64,000 nt of DNA from Phoronis australis (taxonomy: Eukaryota > Phoronida > Phoronidae). The DNA lies in assembly GCA_002633005.1 (NCBI GenBank), contig NMRA01000116.1, positions 44,483-108,482 of the forward strand. Reading direction: 5' to 3'. The position numbers and the translations under genes are program-made. Position 1 is the first letter of the stretch, and every line of letters starts with the position of its first letter. The notes beneath the pieces are model-generated. The model did not search any database and was not told where the DNA came from. It was given only the letters and a program-made list of their open reading frames with translations. Shown here piece by piece: positions 40,079 through 54,200 of the stretch.

Positions 40079-40461
40079 AACAGTTCATTATTTAAAACGA
40101 GTTATTCTTATTAAGATGACAGGCAAAAAATTGAATTTCATGCCTCAAAAGCGAGGCCTTCTATATTAATATAGAGGGCGCCGCCGAAAGGTGGCCAATG
40201 AGCGGCGCTTCCTATATTAATATCGTGGGCCCCGGCTCTCCGGCCGCCTTTTGGCGAGGCCCTCTATAATAATATGGGCGGCCTCGCCGAAAGGCGGCCG
40301 GAGAGCGGGGCCCTCCATATTAATATAGGAAGCACCGCTCATCGGCCACCTTTCGGCGAGGCCGCCTATATTAATATAGAAGGCCTCGCTTTTGAGGCAT
40401 GAAATTCAATTTTTTGCCTGTCATTTTAATAAGAATAAGTCATTTTAAATAATAAGCTGTT
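40079..40461. mobile_element. Long palindromic (foldback) element with GC-rich nested hairpins
   Basis: The two halves are inverted copies over almost the full length: about 90 bp AT-rich outer arms ('gacaggcaaaaaattgaatt' and its inverse) and GC-rich inner arms with 'ccgaaaggcggcc' blocks separated by 'tatattaatata'. No coding content. It looks like a foldback MITE. Confidence 0.85.
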
Positions 40462-40711
40462 ATAAATCACTCTTCTAATTGTTATGATATTCCAAAACAA
40501 ATCTCATTTTGCACTTAATATAGAGCTTATCCAAAAACTTCTATGCCACGAGAATAGCGTTATTTACAGATCTTGCTACACTAATACACTAAGACTAGTC
40601 CAGGCGAGGTGCTTTACCCTAGCCAAGCAGCAAGTGAAGCCTTTTCATAAAGACATGCTTGAGTTAACTGAGTAAAAACTATGTAAAGCTTTGTTAGAAA
40701 GTACTGCACAC

Positions 40712-40851
40712 CTGTAATTTGTACCCACCAGATTAGATTTATTGCATTGGATACATAAAGGGTATGGTAAGACACTGTCTACAGCCGGGTAATCAGGGTG
40801 AGTGGGGTGTACCGGATGATTACAGTGCTTCTCACCTGTCTTCATTATCAT
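40712..40851 (-). CDS. ZZ-like zinc-finger exon (tentative; possibly 5' part of RBR-PARP)
   Basis: The minus-strand frame reads MKTGEKHCNHPVHPTHPDYP, then LCIQCNKSNLVGTNYR before the donor 'gtgtgc'. 'C-x2-C ... G-x-x-Y' is how a ZZ-type zinc finger opens. Its 3' phase (2 nt) is compatible with the polar-linker exon at 36778, so it may belong to the RBR-PARP transcript. The start is unsettled because an acceptor may lie inside. Confidence 0.4.
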
Positions 40852-40893
40852 TCCTAATTCCAGTGTCTACACACTCCTTGCAAATGTGACACA
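40836..40893 (-). CDS. Cysteine-rich exon fragment (tentative)
   Basis: Frame CHICKECVDTGIRNDNED ends at a strong donor (cag|gtgaga). C-x2-C-x2-C followed in the adjacent frame by 'HCNHP' resembles the second half of a ZZ finger. The overlap with the previous frame means only one is likely to be used, or a 1-2 nt assembly error separates them. Confidence 0.3.
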
Positions 40894-42090
40894 CACATAC
40901 AAACTGACTCACCCATTTTCAACAATGAAATCTAAGCTGTATCGCTAGACACAACACCATCTGAAAACTTCAATATTCAGCGCCACCTACACTTACACGC
41001 GGTAACTGCAAAGCATTCCTAAAGCTCGTTTACAGTGAAACAATAAACGCGGAGGTGAGATGCAAGGTCATAAGTAATAATGACAAAGGAAAATAGTACA
41101 GATCACGAACAGATATACAAAGATTACACAATACATGAAACCGCAGAGGTGAGTGTGTCTACCAGCAATAATAAACAGATGTAAGATTCACATGTGCTGC
41201 GACATGAACCAGTGAAATTTCAAATTGATGCTTTCCTTTAGTTTTCTGTAGTCATTTTACATGTACCTCAGGTTTTCACTGTTGTATACTGGAATGTTCA
41301 AATGACCTGAAATTTCGTCAACTCCAACTGAATTTGTCTGGCGATTGGATTAAGTGGATGCGTAGCCTACGTGCTCTCCAACAATGCCTAGCTGTATGTA
41401 TGCCATGTTTTCTAATTACATCCTTGTGGGTGCACATCACTGTTGCATGTCTGCCATCGTGCCGTCCTTGCCACCGTCATCAGGTTGGGCACCCCTCCAT
41501 CTAGGCATTTAGGAGAGTTAGGTGTTCTCCCAAGCCTAGTTTGCTGACAGTACTTATGGCAATTTTTTTTTCATTTTTCTCTTAATTGTTTGGCTTCTTT
41601 GTGCTTTGCAGACATCAAAAAGTTACATAAGGTGAGGTATTCATAATGTTTTTATCAACACTAGGTTGCTGTATTCCTATAGGTCCCTGAATGTTGGAAG
41701 CACTTTTTTAGTTTCGAGATCTTGCCTTTCATTGGCTGTGCTTGAGTCACTTTGCCGATTCCGCCTGGTCACCCGCGCCAGCTAAGACATTTGATGCCAC
41801 TGGGTTCTTGATGACTAACTTTCTACTTACAGGTCAATCGGATATTCTAGTCAATTGTCTCAATCAAATCGAAGAGGAGCAGACATTGCAAGCTTTTTAT
41901 TTCAAACCACTTGAACATAAGTCACCTTTACTCAGCTTGTTAAATATTCATGGAATAGTGTACTGTCTCGTAAACACAGAAAATACAATGCTCTAATCGT
42001 GGTATCTTACAGCACACCTGTGAGAAACAACTTTTCACCAATTGTTGTGGTGTTCTTATTTAACAATCAACATTAATTAAAGGAAACAAA
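40894..42090. other. Stretch between prominin B and the RBR-PARP region
   Basis: No supported gene. A minus-strand AATAAA at 41896-41901 lies about 190 bp beyond the prominin B stop and is a plausible poly(A) signal. The 84-codon plus-strand frame at 41742-41996 shows no motif. Confidence 0.45.
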
Positions 42091-42243
42091 TTACCAGCAG
42101 GGCACATCTATGTCAGGGTCTATCTCATCGAAACCGTCACCCTCATGCTTCATACAGCGGTAGTGCTTGGCCAGCTTGACTGAGAAGATGATGGAGGGAG
42201 TGAAGAAGAAGAGACAACAGCCGAAAGAGATCCAAAAACAATT
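42091..42243 (-). CDS. Prominin B last exon: span 5 and short tail
   Basis: Acceptor 'actcattctag'. An 'FFFTPSIIFSV' span and 'KLAKHYRCMKHEGDGFDE' tail, ending DVPCW-TAA. The stop overlaps a possible donor (tg|gtaatt), so a longer tail through further exons, as in gene A, cannot be excluded. I saw no matching downstream exon. Confidence 0.8.
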   Translation of the reverse strand, partial: NCFWISFGCCLFFFTPSIIFSVKLAKHYRCMKHEGDGFDEIDPDIDVPCW

Positions 42244-45200
42244 CTAGAATGAGTCAAAAATATACAGATTGGCGACTTGTGTTCTCTAACGATGATGGTG
42301 GACAAATTTAATAGGATTCCCCAGAAAACTCTGATTTGCAAGTACCTTGGTTTTGGGGGAATTTGCACTCAAATCAAAAATGATTCACTTCGAAGCTTAA
42401 TTTAGTAAAATAAAGTTTAATTTGGATTACAGCTCTTACTCACCAAATATTTGTCCAGAGACTTTAAGATAACGAACAAACTTCAGAAACAACACAGTTG
42501 GTTGTACAGTTGTTTGGACGCAGACACTTTCAGATAATACATGAAGTTTAAGCTTTCATTCCTCAGATCCCAGCTAGGATAGTCAGTCTATGCCAGCTTG
42601 ATCCGTGTGATTTTCAGTTATAAAATGTTAAGGTTTGACTTGCAGTCATGCCACGCTTTTTCTTTGTATAAACTAGCAGTATGAATACTGACCTTGGCAT
42701 GGACTCTGTAAAAACGTTACAGTTCTTGCAAAGTACTATTTTTTACTGACATCACCAGGATTTTAAACCTAGCTCCAAAATTAAGAGATTAATTAACTTA
42801 AAGGTCTACACAGTTATCAGAAGAAAAACAAAAAGCGAGCCTGTGGCAATCCTGAATAATTTAGTCATGGCATAATTGCAACACGTCAACAATCCAGCCA
42901 CCTCCCAAGAAACATAGGGTTCAACAACCTCCACTTTCAAGTCAACATACATGGGAAATGCACAATACTTGGATTGTTCACTCAACCTAATTGAATATTC
43001 ATGATGGCGGCGAACAAAACCATGGAATTGTATTTCAACAATTCACATGCGTTTCCCCTGTATATCTGAATGGGCGGTTGAGTAAGACCTGCTATACGAA
43101 GTCTTTGAAATATTGCAATTAAAGACTTTTAAGGCTCCTAGGATTGCAAATTACTGCCATCAGCAGACCCCAGCATCAACTGACCAGCGAAGCTGTGATT
43201 CGAGAGATAAAAGTTAACTTCATGAATTAATGTGAAAGATGGTGTTCAGACCACCCTGCAATATTCACGTACTGACTGACAGCATAAGTGCGTTATCAAC
43301 CACTATTTTAAGAGAGAAATGATTTTGTTAAAGGTTCTTGGAGGTGGTCTTTCCCTACAGCTGTTGCGTGGCCAGTAAAGCGTAGGTCACGCTTGCCCAT
43401 TAAACAGACTTTGTAAGGAGTTTTCAAAACTTGCTTCAAACCCTTGAGGGTTGACAATAGTTACATGGGATTATTTTGTTTTTGAGAGATGGATGGGAAA
43501 TAAAACGTCAATATCTGTTAATAGGTCAAAACCATGTTTAGTGTCCTATTTTAATAAGTGTTCACATCAGGTGTAGAATGCAGACAACTTACCATGACCA
43601 CAGAAACGTAACCGCAGAGTAATGTAGATGTCAACTCTTCATAGACAGTCCATAAGGGACGACATTTTCCAAGGTCTGTATTCAGCTGGAAGATACCCGC
43701 ATACTGCAGAAACAGAAGTGCAACGGACAGACAGGGAAGAGTTGCCCCTAGGTGCTCACAGAGTTGGGGCACCAACGGGCTATTGGATCCCAAAAATAAA
43801 TTAAGACAACATGACCGTAAGAATATTTCTTTAGTGGGAAAAGAAAATTTCAGCGCACCTCAGGTTGACACCAGTATTGCGCACCAGTCATGTCTTCTCC
43901 CGATACCAGTCCAACCTCAACTTTCACATCTCCAGAGAGCTGTTTCAAAGTGACTTAAGATTTGAGACAGAAAATTGTCCTTAAAGGTACTGCAGGTGGT
44001 CCGAAATATGTTACAACAGATGTGCGCAGGCTGCTTAGCCGAGCCCATTTTAAGATACACCTGGAATCATTTTTGTTAAATTACTATCATATACATATAC
44101 AAGCTCGGTCATACGTTCCCCATATTTTTTAAAAAATAATTAAAAACTGACTTTAGCAACAGCAGAAAGTGTCAGAGAATATATACCCACAACTGTTATT
44201 TATTGAGAAAAGTGGTACAAATTATATCCAGACAATGATGTAAGATGCTGTGAAGAGGGAGCTGTGTAAGTCAAATTTCTGTCTTAAGGATATCTCAAAG
44301 TTAACCTTATTCAAAAAAATTGGCCATTTTTACAATATTTCTACTTTGTCTAGCAAAATACCTTATCTTCATTCTCGGGGAACTTCAAATACAAAATATA
44401 GTAATCACTATAAATCCACGCATTTATAAATACGTGCACTTAAAAAAAGCAATTGCAAGTCATTTAGGAGGGCTCATTGCACTCAAGTTTGCTGAGAGAA
44501 AGGCATTGCAACCTTGACATGTTTTGGCCCCATCATCAGAAAATGAATACAGGAAAACAGTGTTGGTATAAAGAAATTGTTATTCATAACGAAGCCTTTA
44601 TTCTGGTATTCTTCCCATGACTCAAAACCCTTGTTACGCCACTGCGCAGAGATGTTGCACAAAGCCACTGTTCTGACCTTCTGTAATGTAAGGAGGAGAC
44701 TTTAACTTATCAGCTAACAATGGGCATTTGAGTCACAGGTTATATTTGAGATGTGCCAGTGAAAGAAAGGGAAGGTCAGAAAGTCACAAACGAGGCTAAC
44801 GTTACGGAATGTATAAAGGCATGTCTTCGCTTTAACAAATCACAGTTATGAAAAGTGTTGTCAATAAACGAATATAAAGTATTTCGATCAGGTGGAGTTG
44901 TCAAAAAATGATAAGTATTTGTCGCATTGTACTGCTTTACTTACAATTCGGTAAACTCTTGACACAAAATCATCAGCCACTCCTTTAACTCTACTAGAAT
45001 AACTCTCAAGTTGCTGTAAACAAAGCAGAGCAATTATTCATAACCTGTAGGAGTCAATTGAAGTCGCAATCAAGATTGGGAAAATCGAGAGTAAGCACCT
45101 TTTCTGACATGATGGCCAAGTTTAGGGAGCAATAACTAAAAAGGTATTACAGTAATTTTATAATATAGGTTTTAATTTGCTGCAACATACAGCTTACAAC

Positions 45201-48200
45201 AATAATTTTGTTGGCGCAATTCCTACTTCAGACCACTTTAAGTGATAACTGTTCTACTACATAATTAATAAACGTTTTCTTACCAAAAGGTAGTACTTTA
45301 AGACGAAGCAAGTAAACAAATACATTCATTTGGTACAGAGCCGAGACCATCAAGAACTAATCAGTAACATCCAATCATGTCGGAGGTTTTAACAGGTCTA
45401 CACTGTCACCTACTGATATCCTACTGCATTTCTCACCGTCCTTATGTCAGCAGCTACACTACCGTTGAGGTAGTTTTGGGTTTTCTGAACGCTTATCTTC
45501 ACAGTGTCATAAATATTCTGAAACATATAAGCAAAGATGACGTACAATCAGAAGCAGCTGAAACTAACTTGGGTTGCAGCGTGACTTAAACTGTCTGGCA
45601 TTTTAACTATCTAGTATCTCTATTACTGACAAAAACATAACTTATAGGGATGAAGAGTCAAATACAGTATTGAAAGAGTGGCAAAGGAGGGAAAGCGAAG
45701 GAGNTTGAGAAAAATCAATGGATTGATACCAAATTGTAATAAATCAGAACTTCTTGAAGCACATAAAACACAAACAGGCCAGTTACCCTGAATTCAATCA
45801 TGGCGGTGGTGGCATTGAGAAGAGCCTGTTTATCCTTGATCACTTCAGCAGCATGAATCTGAAGGTGAGCCACCTCAATAGAGCTGTTTCTCAATGCAGA
45901 CTGTAATGTGAACAGGCAAGTGGGTTAAAGGGTTGAGTTCCGTAAACAATAAGTGAATAAGCTAGAGTAATATTGTGGTTAGTTTGTAACACATGGTGAT
46001 ATCTCACAAAGTCTTAGTACTACATTTTTGCCAGGTTCTCGCGTCAATAAACACGTGCCGGGTAGACATGGTGCAGAACGTTGTTGTCTGGCACTTTTAA
46101 GCAGCAATTCTTTAAGCATTTGTATTGAAATACTATGTTCATTTAACATAAATTTGGCTCTTGGCTATTATCGTCACTGCATGCACTTAATAAGATCTAT
46201 AATCACATTTTAAATAATATATAATAGTTTTATTTTAATATTCAAGTAGTTATTTTGAAAATTTGATTGTAAAAGACCATGCTATTTGTAATTTGCCAAG
46301 TTCTTTCATCAAAAAACTTGCATGAGACAACTCCAATGCTAACATTAATTTGGGGTTTTGTTACCCCAACACCCAAGCAAGCCTGAGTCAGACTGTAACA
46401 CACCCCTTCTAATCGATGCACAAATTAATGCTCAAGGCTTAGCCGCAATCCTGAAGAAAACCAGTATTCGTTAATTTGTCTTATAATGCATCGATTTTAA
46501 AAATTCATCAAAAACGGCTACTATTTACTTTAATTTCCATCATAAAAACACTCATATTGATAGTTTGCCTTACTTATTGTTCATTTTTTTAATTTGAAAC
46601 TCATACGCTGAACAGGTGAGTTGGTTTATGACTCCCAACTATCTCATCCAAAAAATTCAGCCAAGCCCATTAATAGCGACTTGCACACTTCAATCCATGA
46701 CAGCACCATCATGCCTTTGATGTGCCGAGGACTTCGCTGGATATTCTGGGGGTGAACAGCTGTGCACGCTTTCTCATCAACTGCATGCAAATCCTAACAG
46801 CGTAAGATTTGCTGAATGTACGTTTTGTTTTACTGATGAAATGGACTGTTTTTAAAATCAATGGAAACCTGCCAACAACACACTTTAGCGTGACTATGGA
46901 ATGACGTGTGCAAGCCAGCCTTGCACTTTGACGTCGATGAAACAGTGTAACAGAAGTGCATACTGTTCTAATTTTAATAAAAATACATCCATGATTAGAA
47001 TGTTTTACACCATTCTTTTTTTTTTGATTTTACACTGACCGCAGTGCTGGCGCTTATGTTTTGGTACATATCCGCTGTGTCGTTCAACCAGGCAGCGAAG
47101 GAGAACAGGTCGGTGGTCGTCAGGTTCAAGCTCAGCTGTGTAAATGAAACATTATTGACAGTAAGAAGCAATGAAAGAGCCAGTTGAGAAAGGTGTGAGA
47201 ATACAAAACAATTAGTGCAACTGGCTTGTCACGGTAGGCTGGCTGTTGTAATTCATGTACTCTGTCCTTGCTTTGAACTTAAATGCAAACAAGGCAAACA
47301 CCAGCACAGACATTTTCACAAGAATTGAAAGCAAAGGATTTGACTGTTCTGTCTCCTCTTGTCTAAAGCAGGGCTCGACATAACGAGCTGCAGGTCGCAT
47401 TTGCGACCTGAAATTTGGAAATGCGAGCTGAGATTTTTGTCAGCTCGTATCAAGTCGCAAAATGCGACCTGGAATTTCCAACGAATGCGAGCTGAGTTTT
47501 TACATTTCTCAACAAATACCTGGCAAATACAAAGCAGCTCTTGTTAATCCGACCGTTATTTGGTCGCTGCCAAATCCAAGTTCAAAACAACACTAACGGG
47601 GACAGCCCTCCCGATGACTTGTAAGCAAGTCGCGTGAACATGGGATATGCAGTATCGATCTTCGACGCGTATCATTGGCTAACTCTTTCGGCCACTTTTG
47701 TAAATTCCCGGATTCGCCGAAGAAAGTTTCGGNAATTCATGTACTCTGTCCTTGCTTTGAACTTAAATGCAAACAAGGCAAACACCAGCACAGACATTTT
47801 CACAAGAATTGAAAGCAAAAGATTTGACTGTTCTGTCTCCTCTTGTCTAAAGGAACCACATGTCTGTCTTTGATGGTTATTGTTAGGTGAAAGTTAACAT
47901 ATTTTTCAAAATTAAATGACACAAGTTGAGATTTTCGTAATCAACCCCTGACGTGACTCCATTAGACCAGCATCAGCTCTACTCACCGAATCTGTAATTT
48001 GCGTCTGGTTCAGTGTAACTGAATAGTTGAGCGAGTGTAGCTTGTTCTCGATGTCTGTGATGAGTAGCTTAATGGATGACAAGTTTACTTCGACTTCACC
48101 AAGCGTTTTGTTTATGTCAATGGTCTGCAACAGATCATTAATTTTACAGATCATCAACATCCTCATGTTTGTCCCAAGTCACTCTTATCATCATCAACAT

Positions 48201-51200
48201 TATTGTCACCATTGCCACCATAATCATCAATGTAACCGTCACAATCATCATCATTGAGGTCAGCGTCATCATCACCATCATTCATCACCATCATTATCAT
48301 CTGCAGCATCAGCCTTTGTATCATCATCGTCATCAGTATCGCAGTCACTAATATCAACACACTGGCATGTTGGCCCTACAGTAATCATTCCCCAAATTAC
48401 CATAGATTAAAGAACTCCTAGATCATAGCGTCTACTAAGCAGGCCTCAAATGTTACTCACAATGATCACTTTCCAGTCCTTCATAGTCTGCCTCCTAGAT
48501 GTGTACTGTTAACTTCTGTTTATGCCCGTTCTTACAGGGGCATCCCTGCATATTACAGCATTCTCCACTTTGAAAGTCACGTGATTTAATAATTGAAATT
48601 CACTCATGTACAGAATATAAAACACCTCCAACAGATAATACCAAGGTGTTCTAGATGATATCTAACATTATAAACACATTGAGTTGTTCAAACATTCAGA
48701 TTATTACAGATTATAGATGAAACACCTCAGTTCTACTTTACCTGCGAATAATCGAGCACCTTTTTAACGTCAAACAAGCTGGAGACAGAGAGCACTTTAT
48801 ACGCAGGTTCATTGTTCTTACAGCCCCTGGAAGTGACAACAAACATGAGATGAGACAAACACATTTAATGTCTTTGAGCTATTCTTTTGGTGATCAACTG
48901 ATTACTACATCGGAAACTGTCTATAGATTATAGTAGGCCTACTTGATGTGTCAATATAACTATACTTTTAAGATACTTAAAAGTATCTTGAACACACCAA
49001 TCAGAACATTATACGGTAGGAACAGAGAAAGCACTCAAAGCCGTGTAGGCCCAAGTTGTTACAATTTCTCAACTCTAGAGCACCAACATGCACAGGCTGA
49101 GTATGCACACCACATGCACACCAACATGCACACCACATGCACACCAGCATGTACACCAGCATGCACACCACATGCACACCACATGCACATCACGTGCACA
49201 CCAGCATGTACACCAACATGTACACCAGGATGCACACCAGCACGCACACCAGCATGCACGCCCAAGGACACTCATCTCAAGCCAACCAACTCCTCTCCTA
49301 ATCACCACTAAATTCACCCCATCAACCACTCCTCGTTGATAGCACTTCCTATTTGCGTGTGACGGAGGTACAAGGGTCTCATGGACCCCCGTTCATTGCA
49401 AAAAAGACCTCCCTACTCAAACCTCATTTCAGTTTTGTGCATGGATCCTCTATTCACTGCAAAGTGCATCCAGGTTGTCATTCATTTCGATCCCTCTCGA
49501 CAATTTTGTGGTTGTCCCTCTCCCCTGTTAAATACTTCTGGCTACGTCAGTGCCACTTCCTCTATTTTTTCTGCCATTGTTTTACAGTGGTATAACACTC
49601 AGGGGAAGCAATAAAAAACATGTTACACTGCTGAACATTGAACAGTTCAGAACACACATTATTGATCATTCAGCACATAGATTAGCTGTTTCACTATGGC
49701 CAATATTTGTCCAAATAGGAAAAGGGCTTAAGTCAGAGTATGCCTCAATTACAGACTTTGATTGCAGTCTTAGCGAATTTAATATCAGGTATAGATTCAA
49801 GTCTGAGACAATTTTTGGTTAATATGCACGAACTCAGTTTTCTTCTTGTTGCCGACAGGAAAGATTAGCCCCAGGGAAAAAGAGTAAAATAACAGATATA
49901 GACCAATCCCTCTGGCATATTAGGTCATATGGACCTCGGGAGAGCAGCGTTGCCTTTGGCATCTGACGCAGCATTGCTCTGCCTTGACCCATAACCTCGC
50001 GATGGGTTCATATTATTATTGCATTTCTAAATGGAAACCATCACAACTGTACTCACTGCAACACTCCGGAGAATGTCAGGTTGATGTTGCTGTTTTGTAG
50101 AACAAATCCTGCAAGGGGATAGCCAGGTCCTATAAGGCTATTTGCCGGACCATCAAACAACTACAAACATAAGAAAAACAGTGCATGGATTTATGATTCA
50201 AAAGAACACGGCAGTAACGTACGGAGTCTCACCAGAGAGGACAGGACCTAGGAGCAGGTAGGTAGCGAACGGAGAGGGGGTGGGAAGGGGTGGGAGATGG
50301 TGGGAGGATGGAAGGTTTGGAAGGAAGGAGGGGGAGGGATCAGGTAGTGACTGACAAATAAAGAAATCAGAAGTAGCAACTGCCTCTGTATTTCCACAGT
50401 GTCAGCCACTTAAAATAAGCTGTCCCCTGATAATTTGTGTCACTTCCCAGAACTGGTTGCATTACACCCTTTTCCCACTGACCACAACTGTTCAATCGGT
50501 TGGCAAATAACCAAGTTGGCTGGTTGACTGATGTAGCCATGAGTATCTCATTCACGACTGATTAACTCCATCCAGGTATTTATGGTTGGAGTGGCAGCTT
50601 TCTTTTGTGAGATAATTGTTCTAATCTCTGTTAAGATCATACCTATAAGCCTGACTGTTATAAGTAAAAGATATATAAGCTGTTTGAACATAAAACAGTA
50701 ACAAGTCTGAATTCCTCAGCTCGTCAAATGATGATCGTGTTTAGTTTTTGAATCACTAAAATTGTCCAATTACAACCAAAGTTACAACAATTAATCTATT
50801 CTATCCGATCGCATTACCAATTAAAGCACTGCATGGATTTGATTGTTCATACGAGGTCGGCAATAGGGTGCAACCACTCTTTATACTTTTCATAACATTT
50901 ATGATACACATGCAATTCTCACGTCTGGTCCCGACCAATACATTGTTTTTAGCAGGATATGCGACGATATTAGGCCTCATATGTTGGTTTTATTTAGTTA
51001 CGCAGCATTACTATCATGGTCACATGGTTGTTATATGCTACAATTTTCATGCGCAATTAGCCTAATTACTCAAAAATGTTAAGATGTGTTCGGATGTGGA
51101 TATATAGCTAACTTTCATTTTATTTCCATCAAAATGCAGGCATTCACGCTCATAGGACCAGATAGAACCGGCTGCTGGGATCTGTTTCTCAGTGATGCGT

Positions 51201-54200
51201 TGGGTAAATCCACAACTGGTGACGCTTAGATGACAAAACTTCTTTCAAAAACGAGCGGGTGAAGCAATACTGAAATAACCAGCTCGAGAGCACATTAATT
51301 TGACTTCTTGGAATTAATAACAATTGCTTGAGTTCACTCCGAACTGAAGCTAAGTTTTTCATGTAACAAGTCCCAATGCCAATAAAATGCTTATTGACAA
51401 ACTGAGAACACATGACCTCAGCTACCATCACTTATTCATTGCTGCTCTTGAAAATCTTGAGTTAATGGGTGTCGAAAGTAATATAACTGCTAATGGTTTC
51501 AAACCTTTTGAAGCCTGGATTAAGTGACCTGCGTGATGTCATACCAGACAAAAGACTGCACTCAGCAGTTAACACTGAAAGGAGCCAGATGTTTCACATT
51601 TATAACCGCCATAAGTCTGGTCAAGTCATTGAATGGGAGAATGCCCTAATGGTCATCAAAACCAACAGCGAGGTGCCTCAAGTCAATGTGGACACATTGC
51701 ACTTGGAGCTTTGTCAGGTTCATGCGACATAACTGTGTGTAATAGGCAGCATACAGCAAAGTTGTTTGGAATAAAAATCAACCCTAAATATCTTGTAAAC
51801 CTTCATTAAAACAATTTCAACCATGCTTAAAACATTTAGACCAGCCTCAGCTTTAACTTTGTTAGATTTATCCCATGATGGCTCAACTTTTTNAAAGATA
51901 TATAAGCTGTTTGAACATAAAACAGTAACAAGTCTGAATTCCTCAGCTCGTCAATGATGATCGTGTTTAGTTTTTGAATCACTAAAATTGTCCAATTACA
52001 ACCAAAGTTACAACAATTAATCTATTCTATCCGATCGCATTACCAATTAAAGCACTGAATGGATTTGATTGTTCATACGAGGTCGGCAATAGGGTGCAAC
52101 CACTCTTTATACTTTTCATAACATTATGATACACATGCAATTCTCACGTCTGGTCCGGACCAATACATTGTTTTTAGCAGGATATGCGACGATATTAGGC
52201 CTCATATGTTGGTTTTATTTAGTTACGCAGCATTACTATCATGGTCACATGGTTGTTATATGCTACAATTTTCATGCGCAATTGGCCTAATTACTCAAAA
52301 ATGTTAAGATGTGTTCGGATGTGGATATATAGCTAACTTTCATTTTATTCCCATCAAAATGCAGGCATTCACGCTCATAGGACCAGATAGAACCGGCTGC
52401 TGGGATCTGTTTCTCAGTGATGCGTTGGGTAAATCCACAACTGGTGACGCTTAGCCACATGACAAAACTTCTTTCAAAAACGAGCGGGTGAAGCAATACT
52501 GAAATAACGAGCTCGAGAGCACATTAACTTGACTTCTTGGAATTAATAACAATTGCTTGAGTTCACTCCGAACTGAAGCTAAGTTTTTCATGTAACAAGT
52601 CCCAATGCCGATAAAATGCTTATTGACAAACTGAGAACACATGACCTCAGCTACCATCACTTATTCATTGCTGCTCTTGAAAATCTTGAGTTAATGGGTG
52701 TCGAAAGTAATATAACTGCTAATGGTTTCAAACCTTTTGAAGCCTGGATTAAGTGACCTGCGTGATGTCATACCAGACAAAAGACTGCACTCAGCAGTTA
52801 ACACTGAAAGGAGCCAGATGTTTCACATTTATAACCGCCATAAGTCTGGTCAAGTCATTGAATGGGAGAATGCCCTAATGGTCATCAAAACCAACAGCGA
52901 GGTGCCTCAAGTCAATGTGGACACATTGCACTTGGAGCTTTGTCAGGTTCATGCAACATAACTGTGTGTAATAGGCAGCATACAGCAAAGTTGTTTGGAA
53001 TAAAAATCAACCCTAAATATCTTGTAAACCTTCATTAAAACAATTTCAACCATGCTTAAAACATTTAGACCAGCCTCAGCTTTAACTTTGTTAGATTTAT
53101 CCCATGATGGCTCAACTTTTTGTCAAAACCAAATTTTTATGTGAGCACATTTAAAATATGGGCACTGCAGAGAAAGCATCTACTGAGAAGTCTACCATGA
53201 CCACGTTACAACAAACTTCATAATCAGTGATCAGGATTGCTCTGAAATCCAGCAAGTCTAAGAAATAACAACTAGAGTCCCTTTTATCTAATATTAACTT
53301 TTCGATATGATGCAGAATAATCAGCCATTCACCTACCTCTTTGTAGATTTTGAACGAGGGGTCTGTCAGAGGCACACAAGCAAACTTCTCCACAACCGTA
53401 CCCGACGCAAAGATTATAGTAGTTAGAAGCATGAGCCAGGGACCAAATATGAACATAAAACCAACGGAGCTGCAAGGAAAATCAACATACTTGAAACACA
53501 ATGTGTATTGATGCGTACTTCATTTTGTAAAGAATAATGTCCAACAGAAAACAACAGTCGAATAATGGTATCTCATAATTTAGGCACTCAGTGGGTTTCT
53601 TACCCACTGTCTACAAATGTGTTTTATGAATAGCCATAAAGACCAACTTTCCCCCCAAATGACTATCACAATCTTATCTAGATTGGAAGTCAGACCCTAT
53701 TTGTCATTTTATAAAGCACGTCCGATTTTGCAAAGATGTTATTCGACTCGTGATGGCAGTGGGTTGATTCAGCTCACATGACGGTGCTGCAACCAAGTCA
53801 GATACAAGTCAGAGTTCGCATAAGCAGCCGCGGATGTTACATACATGGCATGAACTTTATTCTGTCCCAAATTGTTCAAATAAAATTAGTTCACACGTCA
53901 GAGCAATAGATTAATGGAGATGCAAATAGTTCTCTCTTTCATTATTAATTACTGAGCAGTGAATTCAAGCGGATTAGGTGACAAAACTGAGTAGTGTGGA
54001 GGCCATCATCCGGGCAGCTGCCAGCGACAGTATGCTCAGGGACTTTATTGATGCTGTTAATGTTTGCTTTGATTTTGAGCAGTAACTATATGTCCCTGCC
54101 TGGGTCCGGTCTTCAGCTACCTTAGTTCTATTACTAGGAAAAGAAACCAGAGTAATTGACTGAACCGCACTTCATGAAAATATTTTGAACTGCTATGTCA

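Noticed and set aside
49059-49339. His/Thr/Cys- and Cys/Trp-rich frames on both strands
   Set aside because: Translation of the 12-bp CACCAGCATGCA repeat.
51493-52961. 79-codon frame present twice (MVSNLLKPGLSDLRDVIPDK and on) as a duplicated gene
   Set aside because: The two copies belong to a 1.2 kb duplication centred on an assembly N; upstream frames are broken and no domain is recognised.
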